From: Carnegiea gigantea | Taxonomy: Eukaryota > Streptophyta > Magnoliopsida > Caryophyllales > Cactaceae | Direction of reading: 5' to 3' | Assembly (NCBI GenBank): GCA_029747015.1 | Contig: JAKOGI010000139.1 | Span: 142,001 to 206,000 of the forward strand | Length of the DNA: 64,000 nucleotides | Part shown: positions 35,506 through 46,500 of the stretch, piece after piece | Numbering within the stretch: the first letter of the stretch is position 1 | Layout: every line of letters begins with the position of its first letter | The notes under the pieces: model-generated | Database searches by the model: none | What the model saw: the letters and a program-made list of their open reading frames with translations, nothing else | What the model was told of the DNA's origin: nothing | Translations under genes and position numbers: made by a program

Positions 35506-36936
35506 TCAAACCTTTCTAGCCTTGATATTGAATTTGGATCCAACATAGGTTGTGACCCTATTTTGTGATTTTGTTTCTTTTGGTATCCAAACTTGGGCTA
35601 TCTTGGTGTTTGACTTTTTGAGAGGACATGAGTAAGAAATATGACCCTTCCTTAAACAATAATTATATACGGTGTGAGATTTGTCTTTGGATGTTTCATG
35701 AACAAAAAAATTTTTGTAATTTTTCTTTTTGTTAAAAGGATTGTATCCAATACCTTCTTTGTTGAAAGACATCCTTTGAGAGCCTAGCAATTTGTCCAAG
35801 TTTTCTTGTCCTTTAGAAAATTTTAATACTACTTTTTCTAGACCCTCATGTTTGGATTGAAGCTCTTTCTTTTTATTTTCAAGCATTTTAATTTTTGAAA
35901 GAGATTCACTATTCAATTTTTGTAACGACTCTTTTTCAGAGAGTAAATTACGAATTGTTTTCTTCAAGGATTTTATCTTGGACAAATATTCTTATTCACA
36001 CCGAATGCATTGGATTAATGTTTGAGCTAATTCATCCTTCGAATATTCAAGAAGGTCAGAATAGTCTACCTCATCCAAGTTTTCAGATTCGGTTTCTTGA
36101 ACATCATTCGCCATAAGGCATAGGTTTGCCATTCCTTCTTCTTTGTCACTGTCACTGGAATCACTATCACTCTATGAGGCAATCATAGCTTTCCTGAATT
36201 CCTTCTTGGCTTTTTGCTTACGTTTTTCAACTTTCATTTGCAAGACTGGACAATCTTTTAAAATATGTCCTGGCAAACCACAACCAAAACAAGAACCTAA
36301 GTTAGAATCACTTTTGTTGTTTAGAAGTTTCGTACCTTTTGAGAACTTCGCATTTTTGCTCGATGATGATCCCTTTTTGTAGAACTTCTTGGGATCAAAT
36401 TTTTTTGATTTGAACAGTTTCTTCAATCCTTTAACAATCGTTGCCATAGAATCTTCATCCTCTTCGCTTGACTCTTTTTCTGAGGAAATGGCATCTTCAC
36501 TTTCAGTTTTGAATGCTACTCCTTTCTTGAATTGAGTTTCTTTTTCCTCTTCATCTTCTTTAAGATGAATCTCGTGCGTAAGGAGTTTTCCTAGCAAATC
36601 ATCCAAAGCTAGTGTCTTGAGGTTTTGGGCTTCTTCAATTGCAGTGACCTTGGGACCCCACTTGTTTTTAGGAAGATACCGAAATGTTTTCCTAAGCATC
36701 TCCTCGTTGGTGTAGGTTTTGCCAAGGGACTTAAGATTGTTCGTTATATCAGTGAACCTTGTGAACATCTCCTTGACTGTTTCGTTGGGTTGCATTCTGA
36801 ATAGTTCATATTGGTAAACGAACATGTTGATTTTAGTCTCTCTCACTTGACTTTTCCCTTCATATGTCACCACCAGCTTGTCCCATATTTCCTTGGCCTG
36901 ATTCATATGCACAAATATGATCGTACTCATTAACAT
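35506..36936 (-). pseudogene. Gag of the LTR element (UBN2 type) with two zinc knuckles
   Basis: Two consecutive frames. 36936-36172: UBN2/gag domain (AKEIWDKLVVTYEGKSQVRE, FRMQPNETVKEMFTRFTDI, ALDDLLGKLLTHEIHL), a basic/acidic linker and knuckle CFGCGLPGHILKDC. 35985-35506: a coiled-coil (LLSEKESLQKLNSESLSKIK, KKKELQSKHEGLEKVVL) and a second knuckle-like YCLRKGHISYSCP lacking one Cys, then KIAQVWIPKETK. A stop near 36171 and another near 35990 split it. The coiled-coil with a second knuckle is usual in the gag of large copia-type elements. The part before 36936 (DYVLW/primer-proximal) is also broken. Confidence 0.85.
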
Positions 36937-37273
36937 CTAATCCACAATATAATATGTGCATAGCCTTACAGTTTTTTGATAGCTTTGCAAAGTCTTCTTG
37001 GGTGTATTGATCTTCGGTTTTTGCAACGGCCTTTCCATCAATCGTGATTTGCGGAACGAATGGTCAGTTTGTCACGATATTCCATAATTCATAATCTTCA
37101 GTTTTAATAAACATCTGCATCAAATTTTTCCAATATGAAAAGTTAGTACCTCTGAATAAAGGTGGTCTAACAGTAGAACGACCTTGATCATAGTAGCCTT
37201 CTCCGGTAGCGGCCATGTTCTTTCCCACTTGACGGCAAAGTCAAGAAATAGTGGGTTTGGCTCTGATACCAAT

Positions 37274-38134
37274 TGAAGAATCAAAGGCTATGAGATCACC
37301 CTAGAGGGGGGTGAATAGGGTGATAATCAAGGTTGCTAAACAATCGAAATGTAAATGTGGAAAAATAAATCGGGATAAAACACAATCGATTTTTAACGAG
37401 GTTGGGCCTCAAGAGTTAATTCCCGCCTAGAGTTTCCTCACTCTAGGATTAACCCGAATCTTTATAAGGATGGATGATTACAACTCTAGAGTACACCTAC
37501 TCTAAGTTCCAAGACCCAAGTTGACACCCTCAATAGGGCTTGGTAGAGTTGACCCTTCAACTCTATAATCCCACCTAATCACTACTTGAACAATGCAAAG
37601 AGTAATAGCAATTTGAAGCTCAATGAGTACAATAATTGAGAGTATGAATATGCCAATGAATGCTCTTCTTGCTTGGTGTCTTTTCTGCTGCAAATTCAGC
37701 CCCTTTTTACAGTCAAAGTCTTGAGCTAGCCGTTGCACTTATTATGAAAAGTCACAATTCAAGCCCTTGAACCAGCTTATTCAAGCCCTTGAAATTTGCT
37801 AAGTTTGCAGATCATGCTCAAAGTTTCTGGATTTTCTTCAACGGCTAATTCCATAACTTGGCAAGCTTCTAGAAGATGATAAATTGCCTTATATGCTCAT
37901 TGAAATATTCCACAATTATTTGCACAAAATTTGCTCATTTGACTTCATCTCAATCTTATATTTTTGACAACAAAATAGATTTAACCAATTACAATAATAA
38001 TAATAATATCACCTTAAGATATCACCTTGAGATACTAATAAAATTAAATTTAAAACAATATTAATCTCTAAGCTTCCTTTTTGTCTTTCATCAAAACAAA
38101 CATATCATATTAAGGGATAAAGAGAAAGTCAACA
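37274..38134 (-). repeat. LTR of the gag-only element (5' LTR)
   Basis: 861 bp partner of the left LTR, with an extra AAT triplet in the AAT run near 38000. Adjacent to the primer-binding site on its inner side. Confidence 0.95.
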
Positions 38135-38242
38135 TTCATGTTTGATCATCTTGGGTTTTTTGGCTAAGTTAAACATATTCGTTCCTTGGATGTGGCCTCG
38201 CCAATTTTTTGCAACAATATTATCAACGTTCTGGTATTTACA

Positions 38243-38992
38243 CTAGAAATTCTGGAAATGGAAAGGAAAAGCTTTTTGTCTATTCAACACAATATCAGTA
38301 GAAATAATGATGGGGCTATGATCAGAGCAGGTAAAACTACCATGTTCCTCAAATGTATTAGGATACATGGCGAGCCAATCTTTGCTGGCTATAGCCCTAT
38401 CTAATCTTTCGTAAATGAGGTGCGTGTGCAATTTCTTTTTCCATGTAAATATTTTACCTTTGACTTGGATTGATTCTGCATCAATCTTAAAAAGGAAGTT
38501 ATTAAGCCTTTGAAATTTACTATTAGGGAATGCCTGCCCCCCGATTTTTTCATTGGGAGTGGCAAGTTCATTAAAGTCTCCCATTAAACACCAAGGCATA
38601 TCAACAACAAGATTAAGTTGCTTGAGATGGTCCCAGAACTCATCCTTGTCTTTAGTTTGGGTTGGGGCATAAATCCCTGATACTACAGAGTTTTGGCCCT
38701 TTTGGGGGTCATGAATAAGCATATGAATAGCTCTCGGTTCTTTGAGAAGAGTAGATGCATGTATGTTACCATTATTCAAAAGAACTGTGATTCCACCCAT
38801 ATGATTAATAGGTAGTACATAATCATAACAATCAAATCCCATCTAGGGAAGGATTTTAAGCAAAATTTTCTCGTTAACTATTGTTTCAAGTAAAAAAATC
38901 ATGTCTGCCTTATAGGTTCCTTTAAGGAAATGAACCTCTTTAATAACCTGTGGTTTTTTAACACCTTGTGTATTTCAACTAGTAATTTTCAT
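38243..38992 (-). pseudogene. LINE B ORF2, endonuclease domain
   Basis: EEP-type endonuclease. The ORF2 start MKITS, then TGA where a Trp is expected, then NTQGVKKPQVIKEV is at 38992. DMIFLLET (catalytic Glu), HMGGITVLLNN, VVSGIYAPTQ, WCLMGDFNEL, KGKIFTWKKK, YERLDRAIAS and GSFTCSDHSPII (Asp-His) follow. Two stops lie near the start (38979 region and 38843 region). Catalytic residues remain. Confidence 0.88.
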
Positions 38993-40184
38993 ATTTGCTT
39001 TTACAGAGTGTTAGTTGGCATCCTAGCCTTAAGGTTAGGGGGAATCTCCCTGTCTGGGTGGTGCCATAAACTAGATACCATGAGTGCGGCTGGACTTGTA
39101 GCATAATATCGAGAAGGCAAAAGTGGGGGGAGGGGATCCATCCTTGGAATGTTACTAGCAAGCTGAGTACATTGGCTATTAAGCCATAATATACTACAAT
39201 TATCTTGATTATAAGCGACAAAATCGCTTTAGGGACGAGATTGCATATACTTTTTCTGGAAAACGAATGGGCCGCATGACGTTCAGTGGCGGTTATTTTG
39301 CTTATAACTTGCCTGTCCAAGGTTCGCTTAACATAGCTTAGCATAGTAAAGTTGTGAGGTGCTTGTCGTTTGGTAGGTACTGGACATGATTCAGCCATTA
39401 GATAACATTTACATGGAGGTAGGTGACTACCAGAAAACTTAATACAAAATTGTATACATGTAATTTTTCTAAGCCCGAAGGCAGTCAATTTAATAGCCTT
39501 GGAAGAGTAATACTCTTCACTCGCAAAAAGAAAAAGATATCTTGTTTCCGATGTGGAAGCACTGTTGTCGGCATCTATATTCTTCGTAATATTTCCTTTG
39601 CATGGTACCTGACAGAAAAAAAGAGGTGTATCAATTACAATCTTTGTGTAATTAGCATATATGAAACATGTACACTTATTCCAAAAAAGTGGCAGGTCTA
39701 TCCACGCCCCAAATGTCCTGGTGATCGTGGCTGGAACAAGCAGTGGAGTCTCAGACTTATTTGGATGCATCATTGATTGTTTGATGGGTGGAGGACTAAG
39801 CCCTTGGTGTCCAGTGTTCGACTGCTCACTAGAGTTAGGAGCAACTCGGGCAGTGGGGCACTTAGGCAAAATCCAGCAGCCATCCTTCGTGGAGCTCACC
39901 TTTAGCTGGGCGGGTTCTAAATCAGTTCTTGTTAGTATAAACCAAACATAATGCGCCTGGGGGTAGGATGAAAGTTCTAAATCTAGACCATGATAGCCAT
40001 AATAATCAAGTTTGGTAGAAATATAACAATCACAGCAATTACATCGAGCAAGGATTCCATTCCTGCTACTACTAATACTAGCATGACAAAAGCTAAGGAC
40101 CACATGGCAGCCAGGTGGTAGGTCATGAAGTGCTGGAATCATGGGGTCAAAGGGGACGTAAGCTCCTACAAGATGGGAAACCAA
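38979..40184 (-). CDS. Open frame of unknown family between LINE B ORF1 and ORF2
   Basis: A frame of 401 codons without a stop (first ATG at 40142 gives 387 residues) in an element otherwise full of stops. I recognise no domain. Visible features: Cys-rich patches (CHVVLSFCHASIS, LARCNCCDCYIS, WNKCTCFIY, FFCQVPC, LPPCKCYLMAESCP), a Ser/Pro/His-rich linker around residues 115-150, and a hydrophobic stretch AILSLIIKIIVVYYGLIANV near the C-terminus that could be a membrane segment. Its stop TAG at 38979 overlaps by 14 bases the ATG of ORF2 at 38992 in another frame. It may be the C-terminal part of ORF1, a captured host fragment, or chance. Function unknown. Confidence 0.4.
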   Translation of the reverse strand: MVSHLVGAYVPFDPMIPALHDLPPGCHVVLSFCHASISSSRNGILARCNCCDCYISTKLDYYGYHGLDLELSSYPQAHYVWFILTRTDLEPAQLKVSSTKDGCWILPKCPTARVAPNSSEQSNTGHQGLSPPPIKQSMMHPNKSETPLLVPATITRTFGAWIDLPLFWNKCTCFIYANYTKIVIDTPLFFCQVPCKGNITKNIDADNSASTSETRYLFLFASEEYYSSKAIKLTAFGLRKITCIQFCIKFSGSHLPPCKCYLMAESCPVPTKRQAPHNFTMLSYVKRTLDRQVISKITATERHAAHSFSRKSICNLVPKAILSLIIKIIVVYYGLIANVLSLLVTFQGWIPSPHFCLLDIMLQVQPHSWYLVYGTTQTGRFPLTLRLGCQLTLCKSKYENY

Positions 40185-40689
40185 AGCATACTATAAAAAC
40201 CATCCACTCCTACTAGTGGGGTAACAAGGAGGACAAAAAACATCATTTTTAGACATCAGCAAAAAAGACATCAAAGTAAGCTTCCAAGGCAGGTGACTAG
40301 GCGTGGGAGGTACATTCTTCACCCTCTTCAAGTCTCTTTCTTTTTGAAGAATCCGTTGACATCTCTACGTCCTCTATGTTTTGAAGATTCAGGTACATGT
40401 CAATATTTTCATCGGCAGCCAGACCCTCATCCTCATCCTTTTCCATAGCAATTCTAGTATCGGAGTTGGCAAAATCTGCGTCTTGGTTCTTCATTGGGTG
40501 AGGAAGAAGCACTCCTTTATGGTCCTAAATAGGTGTATTTCCCTGGGGTTGACTACCCTCAGGTTGGGCAACCACATGGGGGGAATGTGAAGAGGTAGTG
40601 GCTACAGCAGAGAGCCCCTGTGGTTTCAGAGAAGAGGTTTTCCTAGGTTGAGGACCTACCATGGTATGGGTTCGTTTTTTTAGGGGAAA

Positions 40690-41745
40690 CAGTAACCCAG
40701 TTGTCAGTCGGTAGGGGTTGGGTAGACACTGAAGGAGAGGTCTCCTACAAGGGTGGGTTATTAAAGAGATCATCAAATTTGTGCACCACCACTTGAATTT
40801 TTTTCTGGGAGGAAAGCTTGGGACAGGAAGCAAGTTGGTGTGACTCGCCACCACACAAGGGGCAAACTTCATGTAATCCCTCGTAAATGAGGGCGGCTCT
40901 CATAGACCAACCTCATTTAGCTATAGTAAGGCTTCCGGGTAGCGGATGGGTGACATCTATGTTCAGGTAGACACGAGCAAACTTGGCTTTGAGTCGAAGA
41001 AGGGTGTTTTGGCCGACTCTAACTATAGGACCCACAGAATGAAGAAGCACAGTTAAAGAATCATAATCCCAAAATTTCCAAGGGAGCCTAGGGACTCTAA
41101 CCCATTGGTCAATTTTAGTAATAGAAGCAGTATACAAATCAAAGCACGGGGTCCATTTTGGAGTACAAAGTTAAGACCGTTCACATGCCACGGTCTCTGG
41201 TCATAAACAAGCATTCTATCCTGAGTGTTAGCAAACCTCAACAAAATCCAATCATTACCAGCATCAGTATAGTCCACTTGGCCTTTTACAAATACCCAAT
41301 TTTTTTTGGTTTTATGAATAATAGCAGGAAGGGGAAGGGATTCTCCCCAGATTTTCCCAATTAAGCAACAATTCAGTAATTCTTCCAGATGGCTAGACTG
41401 GGGAGACGGGGCGAAGGGAGGGTCAGTTTCTGGTTGATGCGAAGTCTGATCTACGGGAATGAACCCTGCAGAACTACTTCCTGGAAGTTGAGAACGAAAT
41501 TTTGGTTCAGGTGTTGGGATTTGAGAATGACCATGGCCCCCCAAACCGAATTTGAGGGCATCGGCATAGGGCCTAGGTCTGCCTGCAGCGGGGTAGCTAT
41601 GATGGTTAGGTCGAATTTCATCCAACACAGGTAACTCTCCAGGTTGGGTAAAATGAGCAGGAGGGAGAACATTGTGGTTGTGGTCAGGACTACCATCTAA
41701 ACTGCTGTCGAGAGATAGAGGGGAAGTTGGGGATGAATTGCTCAT
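40690..41745 (-). pseudogene. LINE B ORF1: DUF4283 and CCHC knuckle, frameshifted
   Basis: Starts MSNSSPTSPLSLDSSLDGS with a Pro/Ser-rich head and PRPYADALKFG. DUF4283 follows (LNCCLIGKIWGESLPLPAII, KKNWVFVKGQVDY, RMLVYDQRPWHVNGLNFVLQ). The frame shifts near 41100-41137 and goes on with VRVPRLPWKFWDYDSLTVLL and LKAKFARVYLNIDVTHPLPG. The knuckle CPLCGGESHQLASC lies near 40820-40865 after another frame change and a stop near 40910. Sequence to 40297 is Pro/Thr-rich then acidic. Confidence 0.85.
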
Positions 41746-42328
41746 ATGAAACTTAGGTCGGAGTCGAGTGGTGGGTGGACAGGCTTGGCATATCTAGGTG
41801 CAGAGACTATACCTATTTACACTAGTGCCCCATGTACGACAGTTGGGCAGGAATAAACTCATCATTAAAGCATAAGTAGGAGGAGAAATTAGACTATCAA
41901 TGAATGGAAGGCTTTCAAACCCTCCACGACCGGTATATCAGTATACATTTACTGCCAAAAAAAGGCTTAATAGGGGGATATCACCTGATAAATTCTGAAG
42001 ATCTGAGTAGAGTGCAGCTGGGGTTGATGTTTCGCCCCCCGAATTGCTCATAAACCACGTAGTTGATCATCTCTCCACGCGAGTGTGGCTAAAGGCACAG
42101 CTCGGTGGCTAGTAATTTGATCGTCATCATAGATCGTATTGGAGAGAGGCGATTCGCATAGATCTGAGTAGTTAATGGCCCTCAGCACTGTGAAAGACTC
42201 TTCTAGGCTAAGCCCAATCCATCTCAGGTTAAGGAGGCCCTTAGTCTTCCAAGAGGAACTACAACAGAAGCGGGAGGGCAATTTAGGGAGAGAGCTTGCA
42301 AGCTGGTGTGAACTCAAGTATTGAGGGG

Positions 42329-42712
42329 TAGCATGTGCAATGGTGGGCGGAATTTTTGGCTCACCGATGGGCCTACCACTACTACATCAACTCTCTCTAA
42401 TTTTTTATCTCACAAGCCTCACCCTCTCCAACAATTGGCTCACCATTTTAGCTTACCAAATAAAATAATATCCATAGACTCACACATCAACACACAACTA
42501 CTTTTTTAAAATAAAAAGAAAACAAAAAATCAATAAAACTTATAAAAAAAAAAACCAAAAAAACAGAAAAAAGGTGGAAGCCTTCCCGCTTCCCGCAGCT
42601 TGCCCGTGAGCAAAGTGGAACAAGTCAACCAATGCATGCTGATGGGAAGTATTCCTGCCCGCTTCCCCAAGTTTTCAACCCGCGTGAAAACCATTGCATG
42701 TGCTCTTAGATG
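42329..42712 (-). mobile_element. MITE in the LINE B leader, GAGCA-type terminus
   Basis: Left TAGCATGTGCAATGGT and right (read in reverse) TAAGAGCACATGCAATGGTT are inverted. Internal order of motifs mirrors the element at 10.69-11.43 kb. It sits within LINE B, so it inserted after that LINE. TSD unclear (TTA is possible at the right end). Confidence 0.55.
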
Positions 42713-43126
42713 TCATATCCACCATTAATAGTGCGGATTTAGGCGAGAAAGCAGATCTAGGATAGTTGCCACTGAAGCAAATCGCATCAGAAATCGGAAA
42801 GCATATAGCAGCTTTGGGGGCCAAATCAGGGTTTTTGTGAGTAAAAATTAGCTGAAACCGGCCAGAGCAGGAGGCTTGATGGGAAAGCAAAGGGGTTTCT
42901 CCATTAAAGAACGCATAAGGGGTGGTTGAGGGTTCAGTGAAGGTAGACAAGGGGGGGTCTGGTGGTTTCTTCATGTGGGAAGGCAGCTCTCTCGAGATAC
43001 TCTTGGTCTCTCTCTAGTCTTCTCCATCTCTCTCTAGAGATTTCCTGTTCCTCACCCAACGCTACTGAACAACATCCAACATAAGTGTCGTCTTGATAGA
43101 ATGTAGAGAATGTAGTGGTCATACAT

Positions 43127-43564
43127 ATGTTGCCGGTTTGGGATCCCAATTTCTTATGGAAGCGCTTTGTAAATGCTCAATTAGAGTACATTCTTACTTT
43201 TAAAAGGATTCTTCATATAAGGCTGTCTTTGTTTTGTTTTTTCCGAGGGAAAAAAAATTTATGTGAGTACTAAAAACATGATCAGCGCATAGCTTAAATT
43301 GAATTAAAATCAAAGTAAAAATAAATCCAAAGATAGTAATGAACTTCATCATTTATGTACAACATTACAGAACTATTCATATCGAACAATCCAATAAGAT
43401 CTATGCATGAGATTACCAACCTACATACATTAAACAATGACATGCATGTATCAAGAGAAAAAGCCTAACTAACTTGTAACCTTGAAGAAGATATATTAGC
43501 ATGTTGGCATTTATCATATCAACTTTTTTAGGTTTAAGTTTCACAGATATACTAGGACTACTAG
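43127..43564. other. 3' flank of the SABATH gene
   Basis: Between the LINE B target duplication and the methyltransferase stop codon. No feature seen; should contain the 3'UTR of the minus-strand gene. Confidence 0.45.
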
Positions 43565-46500
43565 TTAGTTCCTAGTCAATGAAATAACCACGTTAATTAA
43601 CTTAAGGGCTTGTTTGGAGAGAAGATCATCAACAATCCTAGCATATCTAATGAAGAGTTGGTCAACAACTACTCTTCCAAAGTGATGGTCTAACATAGAC
43701 TCAATCACCGCTCTATGCATCTTGGCAATTCTCTCTCCTCTTGTTTCTTCCAAAGATTCCATTCTTTCTCCTCCATCCCATTCAACTTCGAAGACTTCAA
43801 ATCTATTCAATGAAAAAGAGGCTTCTTCATCGATCATTTGCTTTAATTCTTCAAGGCATGGTGCATAATATGGAATATTGAAAGAGTCCACCTTCTCCTC
43901 ATCAAGAATGCCCTACAACATATTATGATCCAAAATGTACGTAGTAAAAGGAAAATCTAAAGTAATACTAGGTTGTGTTTAGTTAGAGGAAAATGATTTT
44001 CTGCTTTTTCGTTGATTGGCACAATAAAGGATGAAAAATTATTTTCTAAGAAAAATAATTTTCTCTATAATGGAAAAAAATGATTTCCTTTTTGAAAAGA
44101 TAGAAAGTTGATTTTCTTCCTTTAACTTTTTGATGATATAGTCAGCTAAAATTTAAGTGTAATTTGATTGCAACAGTTTGGATTGAAACTTGAATATCTG
44201 ATGGGAAATATTAAAATAAACTCAAATCTACATTTTCAGCTCAAATTTCTTTCATTTGATCAATATTTATCTCCACCACAATAATTCAATGGATTCACCA
44301 CTAAAACAATTCAGTCAACTCGTTACTAAAATAATTTCAACGATTTGGATCGAAAATCATCGGATAGAAAATATTAAAATAGGCTTAAATTCAGATTTTA
44401 AGCTTGATGTTCTTTCATTTAATCAACATTTTTTTCTACAACGACATTTCAATTGCTATTTTTCGCCCCTTAAATAATACAGTCAATATTTTTCATCATT
44501 AGAACAATTTTAATAGTTTGGATTGAAACTTTATCATTGAATGTAAAAGATAAAAATATGCTCAAATTCAGATTTTGAGCACGATATTTCTTCATTTGGT
44601 CAATATTTTTCTCTGCCACGATAATTTGATTGACATTTTTCATCAATTAAATAATTCAATTGATGTTTTGCCACTAAAATAATTTTAACAGTTTAGATCA
44701 AAACTTGATTATCCAAGAGGAAGTATTGAAAAAAACTAAATTTCTTCATTTGGTCAGCATTTATCTTAACTACGATCATTCAGTTAATATTTTTCATCAT
44801 TTAAATAAATCAGTTGATGTTTTTCTCTTTTTCATGGAAAATGATTATCTTCTACCAAACAAAGGAACATGTGACATGAAAATCACTTTTCCTTGAAAAA
44901 ATATTTTTCAAAGAAAATGATTTTTTGGAAAAACCATTTCCCATCCAACCAAACACTACCTAGTGATCAATATGAAAGTAAATAAAATGAAATGAAATGA
45001 AATGCAGCTACCTCAGACACCATAGTCATGAGAGTGGAGGCAATGAGGTCCCAAGGAGCAGTAGCTATTTCACAAGTGGGATCAGTTGAAGTCCTGCCCA
45101 TGAATGCCAACACCATTCGACCCCCAGAAATCACTTCTTTTGATCGACATTTCAGAAATGACATAAAATCATTTCGAAATTGCAACATGTATGCACTTAT
45201 CACTGATTTTGGACTTGTCTTTGACAAATATATCTTCCCTTTGTTCACCATTGCTCCAAGTTCTTTACCATCCAGTCCCGCTGGAACCTACACAAATTTT
45301 TAGACACACATACGCACACACAGTGTCAGATTAGTCCATCATTGATTAGTTGATGAGATTTCATCTTGTGAACTTCATAGTTTTTCTAGATTTTTTTTTT
45401 TTTTGAGAGATTCATATAGTTCATGCCAAAAAATGCCACCAAGTTTTCATATTTTTTTCCTAATCTAGCACCTTTTTTCCCCCCCCCCCCCTCTTTTGCC
45501 TCAATGCTATTATGTTTAGTGTTTTGGGAGGAATATGCCGCTAACTTAATCAGTTGTTCATCCCACTCCACCACTGAATATTAGTTCTTTTTCTAAATTG
45601 TCATTGACTCTAATGAGAAATTTGATGGCATTTTTGACATGACATTATTCGATTCGTACATATTTTTACCAACTTTAATTTTTACTTGTTTCAAATACTT
45701 CATCTATTTTCTAAATTTTTTCGAAGTTCTTACATATTTTTACATTATCCTTCCCATGCATTTTTATAATTTTCCTATTCTCTATACTTTTCTGAAATGA
45801 AACAAAACAAAACACACATGTTATCACTTTCAAAACAAATATGCCCTAAATAACCCAAACATGTTAGTTTTAGGTTCGATCTTGTTAGGTTCTTGTTACC
45901 ATCATGACTATTTAGGTTGAGTTCAATTCAGGTCAAATCATATTGCCATATATGTCTTACCTGAGAGAGCCAATGCAAGCTAGAAGAAGAATGGACAATA
46001 TGCAAGCAATCGTTAGGTAGAAGCCTGCCATGAAAGCCCCCAGGAAGGCCAGCAATGAAACAAGGCCCAAAATCGGCACCCTTTTCCTCCTTCAATTTTG
46101 CATGAAAACTAGCCCAGGAAGCAAACACCGCATTGAAGTCATTCCCTGGCAAATCATTGAGGAACACCATGAACTTTGGTGACTTTCGGTGGCCGAATTC
46201 CATACATTTTTCAGCCACCTTGTCCAAGATCTCTGACACCGCCGTGAGGGTGTTTGGCCCGGAGGAGCAACCAAGCTCTGCGATTGCCATTGTTTCCGGA
46301 AAATAGCGAAATTTAGTAAGGTAGTCCTCTATGGCTGCCTCTAAAAATGGCTTTGTGATAGATAATATCTTGTTCTGCAAAATTAGATAAAGCAAACTTA
46401 AATCACAATAAATTAGTGGTAGGTGGGTCTGCAAAAATTAGTAGCAACATTAATACCCCATAAAAAAGTTTGATTCTAGAGTAAGAAAAAGAAAGGAATG

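Larger units (their letters stand above)
33624..38134 (-). mobile_element. Gag-only LTR retrotransposon (copia-type, TR-GAG-like), inserted in LINE B
   Basis: LTRs: 33624-34481 (3' LTR) and 37274-38134 (5' LTR), both TG...CA on the plus strand. Target duplication TTCGT (33619-33623) / TTCAT (38135-38139), one CpG-type change apart. Minus-strand primer site TGGTATCAGAGCC (37257-37270), complementary to initiator Met tRNA, sits two bases inside the 5' LTR. A polypurine tract (minus strand AAAAAGGGGGAGAT) abuts the 3' LTR at 34482-34495. The 2.8-kb interior holds only gag; no protease, integrase, RT or RNase H is recognisable. By hand count the LTRs differ at about 37 sites of about 860 plus a 3-bp indel, near 4%. 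Confidence 0.92.
30286..43110 (-). mobile_element. LINE B: near full-length L1-type retrotransposon with nested insertions
   Basis: Perfect 16-bp direct repeats TGTAGTGGTCATACAT flank it at 30270-30285 and 43111-43126. On the minus strand it ends in a short A-run (T-run at 30285-30293). Minus-strand order: leader (about 43.1-41.8 kb), ORF1 with DUF4283 and CCHC knuckle, an open frame of unknown family, endonuclease, RT, zf-RVT, RNase H. Subtracting the copia-type LTR element (33624-38134) and the MITE (about 42329-42712) leaves roughly 7.9 kb, a normal full length. Stops break ORF1 and ORF2. Confidence 0.93.

Noticed and set aside
44171..44850. CRISPR-like spaced repeats
   Set aside because: Units are ~170 bp, contiguous and degenerate in a plant intron; a minisatellite, not an array.
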